Shown: positions 33,741 to 42,974 of the stretch, one piece after another
Numbering within the stretch: position 1 is the first letter of the stretch
Layout of the letters: every line of letters starts with the position of its first letter
Source: Ohtaekwangia koreensis
GTDB taxonomy: Bacteria > Bacteroidota > Bacteroidia > Cytophagales > Cyclobacteriaceae
Reading direction: 5' to 3'
Assembly (NCBI RefSeq): GCF_900167975.1
Contig: NZ_FUZU01000004.1
Location: 496,001 to 560,000 of the forward strand
Length of the DNA stretch: 64,000 nt
Translations under genes and position numbers: made by a program
The notes under the pieces: model-generated
Told to the model about the DNA's origin: nothing
Databases searched by the model: none
What the model saw: only the letters and a program-made list of their open reading frames with translations

Positions 33741-34001
33741 ATGAATACGCTTGAAGAATTAGCCCAGAAGATTGAAACGTCACTGAATTCCATTCGCCCT
33801 TACCTGGAAGCAGATGGCGGCAATGTAAAAGTGAATGAGATTACACCGGAGCACGTTGTGAGACTTGAATTTGTAGGCGCTTGTGGTAACTGCCGCATGT
33901 CTACCATGACTTTTAAAGCTGGCGTTGAAGCAGCCATCAGACGCGATGTTCCCGAGATCAAAGGCATCGAAGTGATCAACCTGACGCCCATGGTAAATTA
34001 A
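33741..34001 (+). CDS. NifU C-terminal domain Fe-S scaffold
   Basis: 86 residues, a stand-alone NifU-like C-terminal (Nfu) domain: IRPYLEADGGNVKVNEI and the cluster-binding CGNC followed by RMSTMTFKAGVEAAIRRDVPEI. It assembles and hands over [4Fe-4S] clusters. It lies directly after the Mrp-type ATPase, in the order usual for Bacteroidota. A near-consensus TACCTTTA at 33699-33706 could give it an own transcript. Confidence 0.94.
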   Translation: MNTLEELAQKIETSLNSIRPYLEADGGNVKVNEITPEHVVRLEFVGACGNCRMSTMTFKAGVEAAIRRDVPEIKGIEVINLTPMVN

Positions 34002-34061
34002 GTACCGGCCGTTCGCTTGCGTGTATAGATTCTCGTTAACCGCTATATATATAACTTCGTT

Positions 34062-34442
34062 TTATTTCAAGACATGATGAGCAAGTACATTTTGCACATC
34101 ATATACATTCACGGATTTATTAAACTTCTTTGTAATACTGGGATTCACTTCACTCGAAATCCAGATTTTTAATTCAGCATCCAGATCGAAAGTCCCTGCG
34201 GTTTCCACGCTGAACCTGGAAATATTCTTATAAGCAACAGACATATACTCGGTTTTACTTCCCGTTATTCCTTGCTTATCAACCAGTATAAGTCGTTTGG
34301 ACGTAAAGATAGAAGTGTCACGAATCAGCTTAAAGCCGAGCTCAATTTCTTCACCTTCTATCAAAAGTTTTCCAAAATCCTTTACGAGTTCTTCTTTGCC
34401 TATTGCTCCTGCATTGCCAAGTATCGCTGAAAATAGTCCCAT
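34062..34442 (-). CDS. bacterial PH-domain protein
   Basis: About 126 residues from ATG 34442 (MGLFSAILGNAGAIGKEELV). An in-frame ATG at 34463 would add seven residues. The small beta-rich domain has LIEGEEIELGFKLIRDTSIFTSKRLILVDKQGITGSKTEYMS-like order (written here in part: FTSKRLILVDKQGITGSK), matching the bPH_3/YvbH-type fold. It is cytoplasmic with no catalytic residues; bacterial PH domains are binding modules of unknown ligand. It stands alone. Confidence 0.82.
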   Translation of the reverse strand: MGLFSAILGNAGAIGKEELVKDFGKLLIEGEEIELGFKLIRDTSIFTSKRLILVDKQGITGSKTEYMSVAYKNISRFSVETAGTFDLDAELKIWISSEVNPSITKKFNKSVNVYDVQNVLAHHVLK

Positions 34443-34526
34443 AGTATAGTTACGAATGTTCAATTTAAGAACAAAATTATACTACACAACAAGATCACTG
34501 AAAGTATATATTCACCAGTATACGCT

Positions 34527-36896
34527 CTATTCATCTTTCAAGCTATGAACAGGATTTATCCTGGCAGCCCGTATTGCTTGTGAGCCTACAGTAAGCCACG
34601 TGATGAGTAACACAAGTATACCTGTACCGATAAAATACCACCACTCCAGATCCACTTTAAAAGCGAAGCTATCCAGCCATTGTCTGACGATTAAGTAGCT
34701 GATAGGTAAGGCAATTATGATTGCAGCAAAAACAATTTTGGTGAAATCGCCTGATAACAGAACTATAATATTTACTACACTTGATCCCAATACTTTGCGT
34801 ATACCAATCTCCTTGCTTCTTCGCTCGGCTGTAAAAGCTGCCAGCGCAAATAATCCCAGACATGAAATAAGTATAGCAAGCGCTGCAAAGTATCGCGACA
34901 AAACACCAATGCGTGCCTCCGCTATATATTGTGACTGATAATTGTCGTCCAGGAATTTATAATCGAAAACAAAACCAGGATTATACTTTTGATATAGTTT
35001 TTGAAGTTGTGTAATCGTTTCGTGCTCGGTGCCGGCTTTTAATTTTGCAACGATTTTATAGGTATTTAACGGCTCCAGCCTGATCGCGAAAGGTTTTACA
35101 TTTGCATGAAGTGATTCAAAGTGGAAGTCTTTAACAATACCCACCACGGTTCGCTCACTGCCCCACATTTTAACAGTTTTACCTATAGGATCCTCAAGTC
35201 CCATTTGTCTAATCGCTGTTTCATTAAAAATTATCTCAGCGCTATCGGTACTTACATTCCTGGAAAAACTTCTGCCTGCGATCAGCCCCATTCCCAGTGT
35301 TTCAATCATGTCGTAATTAAAACCAACATTGCCGAATCCAATCCGGTCAGATGGAGATTTACCTTCCCACGATATATCATCCGTTGAACCAAACTGACCA
35401 ATGATCGAGTTGTCCATACTTGACGCGCTCACAATGCCTGGCAGGTTTTTTATCTCGGATAGAAAAGTACCGGTGTTGGCCAGAATATTTTCAACTTTAC
35501 CGGCCATATCGAAAGACAATGCATTGTCTTTGCTATAGCCTATATTTTTGTTTTGTACGAATTCAATTTGTCTGTAAACAACTAACACCGAGACTATAAA
35601 TACAACGGATAACGCAAACTGGAATACGACCAATCCTTTACGAGCCCATAGTTCTCCCAACGAAGCATTGACTTTTCCCTTTAATACCGTAGCAGGATTA
35701 AACCCTGAAAGATAAAAAGCCGGGTAACTTCCGGACACTAATGCCGTGAAGATTGTGATTGCTGCTATCGACAGAAGAAGGTCTTTGCTAAAATCAAGTA
35801 TAAGATGTTTACCGGTTATCGTATTGAATTGAGGAAGTAACAACTGCACAATAACCAAGGCTATAAACAATGATACCAAAGTTGTAGCCAGTGATTCGCC
35901 CAGGTATTGCCGTATTAGTATTTTACGGCTGGCACCAATGGCCTTCTGTATACCCACTTCCTTTATTCTTCGGGATGCTTTCGCTGTAGACAAGTTCATG
36001 AAATTGGTACACGCGATAACCAGTATAAATATAGCGATGATGCTAAAGAGCTTTACATATTCAATTCTTCCGCCAGTCTGTACACCATTTTCATACTTGC
36101 CGTACAGATAACCTTGTGAGTATGGTCTGATGGATAATGTGATCTCGGAGTCTTTGTATTTGTTTTTGATGAATATCGAAATCTTGCTTTCAAATTGACC
36201 GATGTTTACATCTTTCTTCAGTAGTAAGTAGGTATAGGGATCAACACTTGTCCATTCTTTTAAATGTGGATTATCAGCGAGGAATAATTCAAACGGTAGA
36301 ATAACATCAAATTGAGAAGACGAATTGGAAGGTATATCTGCAAAAATACCGGAAACTATATACTGTTTGTCGTGCTGCCAGTCAACTGTTTTGCCAATGA
36401 CATTGTCAGTAGTTTGAAACAGCTTTAGCGCGAGTTTTTCAGATATAACAATAGAATTCTTATCCTCTAGTACTCGATTCTTATTACCTTGAATAAGTGG
36501 ATAAGAAAATATACTGAAAAAATCTTTTTCTGCATATAGCAACGTACCCTTCACGTTGTTATCATTCACAGAAAGTGTACTCTCACTATACCACGCAGGA
36601 GCAATAGCAGCAACCGCATGTTCAACCTCAGGCATTTCATCTTGTAATGCTTTTGCTAAAATACCAGGTGTAGCTTCGTTTGTGACAATGCCTTCAGAAT
36701 TTTCCGAGTTACACATCACCTGGTATAACTGACCATCGTTTTCATGGAACTTATCGAAATTCAGTTCATCCTGTATCCAGAGATAGATCAGAAGTGTACA
36801 CGCCATGCCAGAAGACAGACCAATTAAGTTGATAAAGAACGTGCTTTTGAATCGCTTGAAGTTTCTATACAAAAGAAGAAAGTGATGGTATAACAT
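34527..36896 (-). CDS. FtsX/MacB-type ABC transporter permease
   Basis: 789 residues. Layout: N-terminal membrane helix (FFINLIGLSSGMACTLLIYLW), a MacB periplasmic core domain (about 45-250), three helices (IIAIFILVIACTNFMNLS; SLFIALVIVQLLLPQ; LLSIAAITIFTALVSGSYPAFY), a second MacB-type periplasmic domain, and three C-terminal helices. NLSTAKASRRIKEVGIQKAIG and ERRSKEIGIRKVLGSS are the two FtsX signature helices. This double permease form is abundant in Bacteroidota and needs an ATPase partner, which is not in the window. It is of the mechanotransmission class, probably acting on envelope substrates. Confidence 0.9.
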   Translation of the reverse strand: MLYHHFLLLYRNFKRFKSTFFINLIGLSSGMACTLLIYLWIQDELNFDKFHENDGQLYQVMCNSENSEGIVTNEATPGILAKALQDEMPEVEHAVAAIAPAWYSESTLSVNDNNVKGTLLYAEKDFFSIFSYPLIQGNKNRVLEDKNSIVISEKLALKLFQTTDNVIGKTVDWQHDKQYIVSGIFADIPSNSSSQFDVILPFELFLADNPHLKEWTSVDPYTYLLLKKDVNIGQFESKISIFIKNKYKDSEITLSIRPYSQGYLYGKYENGVQTGGRIEYVKLFSIIAIFILVIACTNFMNLSTAKASRRIKEVGIQKAIGASRKILIRQYLGESLATTLVSLFIALVIVQLLLPQFNTITGKHLILDFSKDLLLSIAAITIFTALVSGSYPAFYLSGFNPATVLKGKVNASLGELWARKGLVVFQFALSVVFIVSVLVVYRQIEFVQNKNIGYSKDNALSFDMAGKVENILANTGTFLSEIKNLPGIVSASSMDNSIIGQFGSTDDISWEGKSPSDRIGFGNVGFNYDMIETLGMGLIAGRSFSRNVSTDSAEIIFNETAIRQMGLEDPIGKTVKMWGSERTVVGIVKDFHFESLHANVKPFAIRLEPLNTYKIVAKLKAGTEHETITQLQKLYQKYNPGFVFDYKFLDDNYQSQYIAEARIGVLSRYFAALAILISCLGLFALAAFTAERRSKEIGIRKVLGSSVVNIIVLLSGDFTKIVFAAIIIALPISYLIVRQWLDSFAFKVDLEWWYFIGTGILVLLITWLTVGSQAIRAARINPVHSLKDE

Positions 36897-37115
36897 AAAG
36901 TTATGGCTTAGGTATATCTATACCTTACTGTCAATAGTTGTGCCATCATAAACAACGTTGATTGAATGAATTCGCGGTTTGTAATTTCACGCCTGTCCGC
37001 TTATGGGATTGGTTGTGCGCATATGGCTCAGTGCCTTGCAGTGGAGATATACCAACCCTCAAGTGCTTACGAAAATTGCCAAAGTATATAATACATAGAA
37101 GGTCAGTGCCTCTCG

Positions 37116-38558
37116 TTACCAACTACTGCTGGATCCGCCACCACCGGAACTGCCACCACCCCAACTCCCTCCTCCGGAGGAACTGCCACTCGATGAACCA
37201 GAACTTCCGGAGGAAGAACTCTCAACAAGCTGTGCAATAGTATACCGCGCCTTCTTCGTTTTTCCGCAAAACTTACAGGCATGAATGGATTCTCCGAAAC
37301 CACTCGAAGAATAGGTAGCTTGCTCAATGGTCTGTTTACTGACAAGGCAATACGCAATGGTCTTGCATTCAGGACATGGCTGATATTTCGTGCGGTGGTT
37401 CAGGTAATGCCACATTTCTGTGGATTGGCAGTTGCTGCAGTGCCATACATCATAATCTACAGAACGTAACTGTTCTTCCATCTGCATACCTTCGCTGAGG
37501 TATATATACTCTTCTTTTCCGCGCAACTTTCGCAGCGCTCCCTGACATTGTTTGCAGTTGCGTGAATGATCCCGATAAATGCGCTTGCGTACAAGGTGAT
37601 AAGGGAAATAAAAGATAAACGGAAGCGGAAAGGCCAATGCCATGAAAAACCAAAACAACTGTTGCTTCCGGATAAACTCGACAATCTCATGATACTGCTG
37701 TGCTTCTGCAAAACGATTTATCACTTTTTTCATTCGCCACAAGCGATAAAAGAGTGTCGCCATAAAATATAGGTATAGCGATGCAAAACACCAGATAGCA
37801 GCATTTTCAACGGAACTAACACCAAAAAACACAACGATACATATTGGTATACCCACAAATACTGTTAACCACACAAGGCGACTCAAGCGCATTTCAGGAT
37901 ACGGAGTATAGACTACTTTTTTGGAATCGGCAAAATTTCCGCTTACTGCTTTTACGATATATACTATCAGCGCAGCGGGTGCAACAAATACTGAAAGCAA
38001 GATTATAAAACCAGCCCAGTTACTGGTTGTGTCACTTTCGGGCTCTGCAAGTTCAACGGCATAGTCGGGGTTGGTTAAAACTTTTGACACTTCTTGTACC
38101 CCTGCCAGTATACCCGCATTGTAATTTTCGTTTTTAAACTCTGGCACCATCACCTCACGTTGAATGCGCTTGCAAGTAATATCCGGTAATATACCTTCGA
38201 GGCCATACCCGGTATGAAAGCGAACCGTACGTTGATCTTTTACCAGCAACACCAGTAATCCATTATCACGCTCTTTGTTTCCGATGCCCCACGCAGTGAA
38301 AAGCTCTTGTGCGAAGTCAACTATATCTTGCTCACCAATGGATTCCACGATCACGACAGCAACTTGGGCTGTCGTTTTCTTTTCAACCGAAGCAAGTAAA
38401 GTATCGAGTTGAAGAACCGTTGTGGCATCCAAAATATCATCAGGGTTTGAAACATAACTTCCATTGATAAGCTTTTGGTTCGGGATTGACTCAACCGTAG
38501 ATTGTGCCGGCAACATTACCGCGGAAATCAAAAAGAATAAGGTTAGAATATATCGCAT
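37116..38558 (-). CDS. TPM-domain membrane protein with zinc ribbons and Gly/Ser tail
   Basis: 480 residues. Signal peptide (1-18), a TPM domain (about 35-165; YVSNPDDILDATTVLQLD, FHTGYGLEGILPD), then about four membrane helices between residues 185 and 320. After them lie four C-x2-C pairs (CKQC, CSNC, CPEC, CKFC), enough for two zinc ribbons, and a C-terminal stretch of ~35 Gly/Ser residues ending in Trp. Such Gly/Ser tails are common in this family. TPM proteins (YgcG/TLP18.3 type) act in membrane-protein quality control in plants; the bacterial role is unclear. Confidence 0.85.
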   Translation of the reverse strand: MRYILTLFFLISAVMLPAQSTVESIPNQKLINGSYVSNPDDILDATTVLQLDTLLASVEKKTTAQVAVVIVESIGEQDIVDFAQELFTAWGIGNKERDNGLLVLLVKDQRTVRFHTGYGLEGILPDITCKRIQREVMVPEFKNENYNAGILAGVQEVSKVLTNPDYAVELAEPESDTTSNWAGFIILLSVFVAPAALIVYIVKAVSGNFADSKKVVYTPYPEMRLSRLVWLTVFVGIPICIVVFFGVSSVENAAIWCFASLYLYFMATLFYRLWRMKKVINRFAEAQQYHEIVEFIRKQQLFWFFMALAFPLPFIFYFPYHLVRKRIYRDHSRNCKQCQGALRKLRGKEEYIYLSEGMQMEEQLRSVDYDVWHCSNCQSTEMWHYLNHRTKYQPCPECKTIAYCLVSKQTIEQATYSSSGFGESIHACKFCGKTKKARYTIAQLVESSSSGSSGSSSGSSSGGGSWGGGSSGGGGSSSSW

Positions 38559-38789
38559 CGTTTATTTACTTACAGTTCCCTATAGCTGCACCTAAAAATC
38601 ACTTCCTTTAACTTTATTGCCAGCTTTGGCAAAGAAACAATATTACAAGGCATAGTTTAAAGTACGCGGGCAAAGAAAACGCTCCAAACATCTTCTCACA
38701 GAAGGATTCCTTACACCCGTTCCAAATGTATGGTTACTCTTTGTATATTTCCCTGACAAAGTTTCGTGGCCTGGATTAAAATTGATTGT

Positions 38790-40964
38790 GTGAAACCTAT
38801 ATTCATATTAGATTTCTTCTTAAAAGTAATATCAGCGGGCTGTGTGCTTGCAGTATTATGTACACCACTACAAAGTATAGCACAGCAACGCTGTGGTGTT
38901 GTTGAGCATACAAATAACCTGCGAACAAATAAAGGTATCCCTGAAAACGATGCTCAATTTGAGCAGTGGCTTAACAATGCAACACAGCAACGGTTGAAGC
39001 GTGAAAAAAACGGAAACAAGATTCAATCTGTATATCAGATTCCTGTAGTGGTACACGTCATCCACAATGGCGAATCGGTGGGCAATGGTACAAATATTCC
39101 CGAGGCTCAGGTGCTTTCGCAGATCCGTGTATTAAATGCAGACTATCAGCGTACCAACAATGATGCAAGCAGCACTCCAGCAGAATTTCAATCGGTGGCC
39201 GGAAGCATGAGCATTGAGTTTGTGCTGGCGAAGAGAACTCCGGATGGTTTTCCAACCAATGGTATAGTACGCGTGAAGGGAACAAAATCTTCGTGGACTT
39301 CCAATGATGATGTCCAATTGAAAGCATTGAGCTATTGGCCTTCCGAAGATTACCTGAACATTTGGGTTTGTAACCTTACTGGATACCTGGGTTATGCGCA
39401 GTTTCCGGTATCAGATATAGCAGGGCTCCAGGAATACCAGGATGGATTAGCAGTAACGGATGGTGCTGTGTTTGCGTACCGCGTGTTTGGTTCCATTGAA
39501 GACGGGGCTTTTAATTTAAACTCAAAGTATAACCGGGGCCGCACGGCAACCCATGAATTAGGACACTTCTTTGGTCTTCGCCATACATGGGGAGATGATG
39601 GTGGAGCTAATAATTGCAGTGGAACCGATTATGTAAACGACACTCCCAACCAGGATATTGAAACTTATAACTGTCCGACACACCCGCAGGCATCGTGTAA
39701 CGTAACCAAAATGTTTCAGAACTACCTGGACTATACCGATGATGCTTGTATGAATCTTTTTACAAAGGGTCAGGTGTCCAGAATGATTACGGTGCTGGAG
39801 AGCAGCCCACGAAGAGAATCATTGTTAACCTCACCCGGATTGCTCGATCCAAATGCTGAAGGCAACGATCTGATGATCGGAAAAGTTATTGCGCCATCGC
39901 CTGTTACGTGTAGTGACCGCGTTGTGCCTAAACTATTGATCAAAGTGAATCATAGTATAGAGACTATAACATCTTTTACAATCACCTATAGTATAAACAA
40001 TGTCTCCTTAGAAAAAACATTTCCTGGCTACAACCTGGAGGAAGGTGACGAGACCGAAATATCCTTGCCAGAAATTCAATTGGCGGCAGGAGAAAATACA
40101 CTTTCGTTCGAAGTAAATAAACCGAATGAAGGCATCGACATCAATCCATTCAACAACAACAAATCTACATCGGCAATCATTAATACACAGAAGGATGTAA
40201 TACCACTCCGGCAAGACTTTGAACAAGCTTTTGATGAGGCGTGGACAATCGCCAATCCTGTTGGAGGAATGAACTGGCAGGCTGTTGATCTGAGTGGTAA
40301 TACAGCTATATATATGAATGCCTTTACCAATACTGTGGCAAACGATGAATCGTGGTTGGTCAGTCCGGTGCTGGATTTCACATCGTCAACAGAAGCGAGC
40401 ATGTCGTTCGATCTTTCGTATGCATACCGCTCCGGTAAATTTGATACATTCAAGGTGCTGGCATCAAGAGATTGTGGCACTACATTCGACATTACCTTAC
40501 TGGAACTTACCGGTCCAACGATCGCTTCCCGCACGTCTACAACGGCATGGCAACCCGCATCCGCGGATGATTGGGAAGTGAATAAAAATATTTCACTTGA
40601 AGATTTCGCAGGAGAAGGTGAAGCGCGTGTTGCGTTTGTTTTCACTAATCAGAATGGAAATAATCTATACCTCGACAACGTTGAATTTTTCCAGTACGAA
40701 AATCCAATAACGGTGAGCAGCAGACTTGCTGTGTCTCCGAATCCTGCTTCCGCAGAAGTAAGCGTCAGGCTAAACTTGCCACAGCGTGAAGATGCAACCG
40801 TAACGATAACCGATGTTCTGGGAAAGATTGTCAGCAGTCAATCGATCAAGAATGGATTGAACCAGAACTTTACCTTCCAGGTATATGGAATTAACCCTGG
40901 CCTATATCTCGTGTGGGTAAAGACTTCCTCCGGCAGCTGGTCATCGCGTTTGCTGGTGCAATAA
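38790..40964 (+). CDS. secreted M43 metalloprotease with T9SS sorting domain
   Basis: About 724 residues from GTG 38790, where a clean signal peptide begins (MKPIFILDFFLKVISAGCVL, cleavage near SIAQ-Q). A GTG at 38766 would add eight residues. Zinc motif HELGHFFGLRH at residues 255-265 (H-E-x2-H-x5-H), and YTDDACMNLFTKGQVSRM with the Met-turn of the pappalysin/M43B group. A central Ig-like and CHU-type region follows (about 370-640). The C-terminus (about 650-724; VSPNPASAEVSVRL ... GLYLVWVKTSSG) is a type A T9SS sorting domain, so the protease is exported across the outer membrane. Confidence 0.93.
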   Translation: MKPIFILDFFLKVISAGCVLAVLCTPLQSIAQQRCGVVEHTNNLRTNKGIPENDAQFEQWLNNATQQRLKREKNGNKIQSVYQIPVVVHVIHNGESVGNGTNIPEAQVLSQIRVLNADYQRTNNDASSTPAEFQSVAGSMSIEFVLAKRTPDGFPTNGIVRVKGTKSSWTSNDDVQLKALSYWPSEDYLNIWVCNLTGYLGYAQFPVSDIAGLQEYQDGLAVTDGAVFAYRVFGSIEDGAFNLNSKYNRGRTATHELGHFFGLRHTWGDDGGANNCSGTDYVNDTPNQDIETYNCPTHPQASCNVTKMFQNYLDYTDDACMNLFTKGQVSRMITVLESSPRRESLLTSPGLLDPNAEGNDLMIGKVIAPSPVTCSDRVVPKLLIKVNHSIETITSFTITYSINNVSLEKTFPGYNLEEGDETEISLPEIQLAAGENTLSFEVNKPNEGIDINPFNNNKSTSAIINTQKDVIPLRQDFEQAFDEAWTIANPVGGMNWQAVDLSGNTAIYMNAFTNTVANDESWLVSPVLDFTSSTEASMSFDLSYAYRSGKFDTFKVLASRDCGTTFDITLLELTGPTIASRTSTTAWQPASADDWEVNKNISLEDFAGEGEARVAFVFTNQNGNNLYLDNVEFFQYENPITVSSRLAVSPNPASAEVSVRLNLPQREDATVTITDVLGKIVSSQSIKNGLNQNFTFQVYGINPGLYLVWVKTSSGSWSSRLLVQ

Positions 40965-41056
40965 CGTTGTCCTGTCTTATTATGATTATCGTTCTTCGTA
41001 AATCATTCGACTCAATACAGGCATTTCACTATCTTTCGGCAAGAAATATTTTGTAG

Positions 41057-42142
41057 ATGCCTAAAAAGAAAAAAGTAGCCATCCTCTATGGAGGTCGCTC
41101 TGTGGAGCACGGTGTATCGGTCAATTCAGCCCGCAACATTTTTGAATTCATTGACAAGAAGAAGTTTGAACCTGTACCTATTGGTATCAGCACCACGGGC
41201 AAGTGGTATCTCACAGACGGTGTTAGCAAAAATGTAGAGAAGGGACAGCCGTTGGCTTTATTGCTGGATCCTGCCAAACCCGGTTTCATAATTCTTTCGA
41301 GTGGCGACCGCTTTAAGGTTGATATCATTTTTCCTGTTCTGCACGGCACCGATGGTGAAGACGGCAGCATCCAGGGTATGATCAAAGCGATGGATCTTCC
41401 GATGGTTGGTACCAGTGTGCTGGGCTCTTCCATGGCGATGAATAAAATTGTAGCGAAGCGATTACTGAAGGAAGCCGGACTACCGGTTACAAACTTCATG
41501 ACGTTCCGTTATGATCAAAAAGACAAAATCAGTTTTAACGCGATCGCGAAAGAACTTGGTACACCGTTCATGTTAAAGTCGGCAAGCCTTGGTTCTTCTG
41601 TTGGCGTTTCGAAAGTGAAAACTAAAAATGATTTCAAGAATGCTGTGGAAGAAGCATTCAAGTATGACGATGAAATGATTGCCGAAGAGTATATCTCGGG
41701 TCGCGAAATAGAATGCGCTGTATTGGGTAACTATCCACCGGAAGCATCTTATCCGGGCGAAGTGGTGATCAGTAAAAATTATGAGTTCTATACCTTCGAT
41801 GCTAAGTACGTTGACCCGGACGCTGTGCGCATTGATGTGCCTGCAAAATTACCGAAGGCTATTGCCGAAAAAATACGCAAGGCTTCTGTAAAAGCTTTCG
41901 AAGCATTGCACTGCGAAGACTTCTCACGCATCGATCTTTTCCTGGACAAAAAAGGGAATATCTATATCAATGAAATAAACAGTATCCCGGGCTTCACCAA
42001 TTCCAGCATGTACCCTGTGATGTGGAAGGAACGTGGTGTTAGTTTTCCTGATCTGATTACACGGCTGCTTAACCTCGCACAAGAGCGTTACGACCGTAGT
42101 AAGCGCATCGAACGTGGTTTTCAATCCGGATTGAAATTCTGA
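41057..42142 (+). CDS. ddl: D-alanine--D-alanine ligase
   Basis: 361 residues, ATP-grasp. It joins two D-Ala for peptidoglycan. Motifs: ILYGGRSVEHGVSVNSA, FPVLHGTDGEDGSIQG, LKSASLGSSVGVSKVK, EEYISGREIECAVLG, and INEINSIPGFTNSSMYP with the Asn/Glu metal ligands. A near-consensus TATCTTTC -7 element lies at 41030-41037. It is followed 34 bases later by a PASTA-domain gene, a pairing that links it to cell-wall work. Confidence 0.97.
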   Translation: MPKKKKVAILYGGRSVEHGVSVNSARNIFEFIDKKKFEPVPIGISTTGKWYLTDGVSKNVEKGQPLALLLDPAKPGFIILSSGDRFKVDIIFPVLHGTDGEDGSIQGMIKAMDLPMVGTSVLGSSMAMNKIVAKRLLKEAGLPVTNFMTFRYDQKDKISFNAIAKELGTPFMLKSASLGSSVGVSKVKTKNDFKNAVEEAFKYDDEMIAEEYISGREIECAVLGNYPPEASYPGEVVISKNYEFYTFDAKYVDPDAVRIDVPAKLPKAIAEKIRKASVKAFEALHCEDFSRIDLFLDKKGNIYINEINSIPGFTNSSMYPVMWKERGVSFPDLITRLLNLAQERYDRSKRIERGFQSGLKF

Positions 42143-42147
42143 TGCTG

Positions 42148-42155
42148 TATATTTG
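42148..42155 (+). promoter_or_regulatory. -7 element between ddl and the PASTA gene
   Basis: TATATTTG, an exact TAnnTTTG match, lies in the 34-base gap, 22 bases before the PASTA ATG at 42177. No -33 TTTG at the proper distance is seen, so this is only a possible internal promoter. Confidence 0.35.
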
Positions 42156-42176
42156 CGTTAACTATCCTATCGAGAA

Positions 42177-42974
42177 ATGAAACTCTTCCCTGGCAAATTT
42201 GCTCCCAACACTCTGGGTGGTATACTGATCAGTCTTGCGCTGGCATGGGCTATCATTTTTGTATTTATAGCACTATACTTTTTTACATACCTGCCCAGCG
42301 TAACCAATCACGGTCAAAGCATTACTGTTCCAAACATTGAAGGCATGCAGGTAAAGGAGCTTGAAGATTTCCTGATAAGAAAGGATTTGCGCTATGAAGT
42401 CAGTGACTCAACATACTCTTCAAAATATCCTCCGCTCACGGTATTAAAACAATATCCGCATGCTGGCGCTAAAGTGAAACAAGGAAGAAAGATCTTCATC
42501 ACGATCAACCATGTTACCGCCCCAACGGTACCGGTACCTAACCTGATCGATGGGTCCGTGGTAAATGCTGAAGCTGTACTGGCCAGCAATGAACTGAAGC
42601 GCGGAAGAATAGAACTTGTATCAGGCCCGTTCAATGTTGTAAAAGAAATGAAATATCGCGGGGCGAAGATCGAACCCAATGTGCGCGTACCAAAAGGTTC
42701 TGTGATAGACCTCGTGGTGATGGATGGAGGAAAAGGAGATTATACCATGGATAATATGGTAGGACAGGAATTTGAAGATGCAAAAGTGTATATTTTGGGA
42801 GCCAATCTGAATCTCGGAACCGTAACGACTACAGATGATACGGTTGGCATCGTACCCGTGGTAATAAAACAAATACCTGAGGCTGGAGAAAAGATTAAGG
42901 CTGGTGATGTCGTTGATCTATGGATAGGAAAACCCGAATCCGTACCTTCCGATGATGATGACGAACAACTCTGA
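42177..42974 (+). CDS. membrane-anchored PASTA-domain protein
   Basis: 265 residues. One membrane helix (about 15-38; GILISLALAWAIIFVFIALYFF), then three PASTA repeats (about 47-117, 118-190, 191-258): ITVPNIEGMQVKELEDFLI, VPVPNLIDGSVVNAEAVLAS, YTMDNMVGQEFEDAKVYI, ending in the acidic tail SDDDDEQL. PASTA domains bind peptidoglycan or muropeptides. There is no kinase or transpeptidase domain, unlike the better-known PASTA proteins of Gram-positives. It sits directly after ddl, and its last 23 bases also encode the start of the next gene. Confidence 0.9.
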   Translation: MKLFPGKFAPNTLGGILISLALAWAIIFVFIALYFFTYLPSVTNHGQSITVPNIEGMQVKELEDFLIRKDLRYEVSDSTYSSKYPPLTVLKQYPHAGAKVKQGRKIFITINHVTAPTVPVPNLIDGSVVNAEAVLASNELKRGRIELVSGPFNVVKEMKYRGAKIEPNVRVPKGSVIDLVVMDGGKGDYTMDNMVGQEFEDAKVYILGANLNLGTVTTTDDTVGIVPVVIKQIPEAGEKIKAGDVVDLWIGKPESVPSDDDDEQL

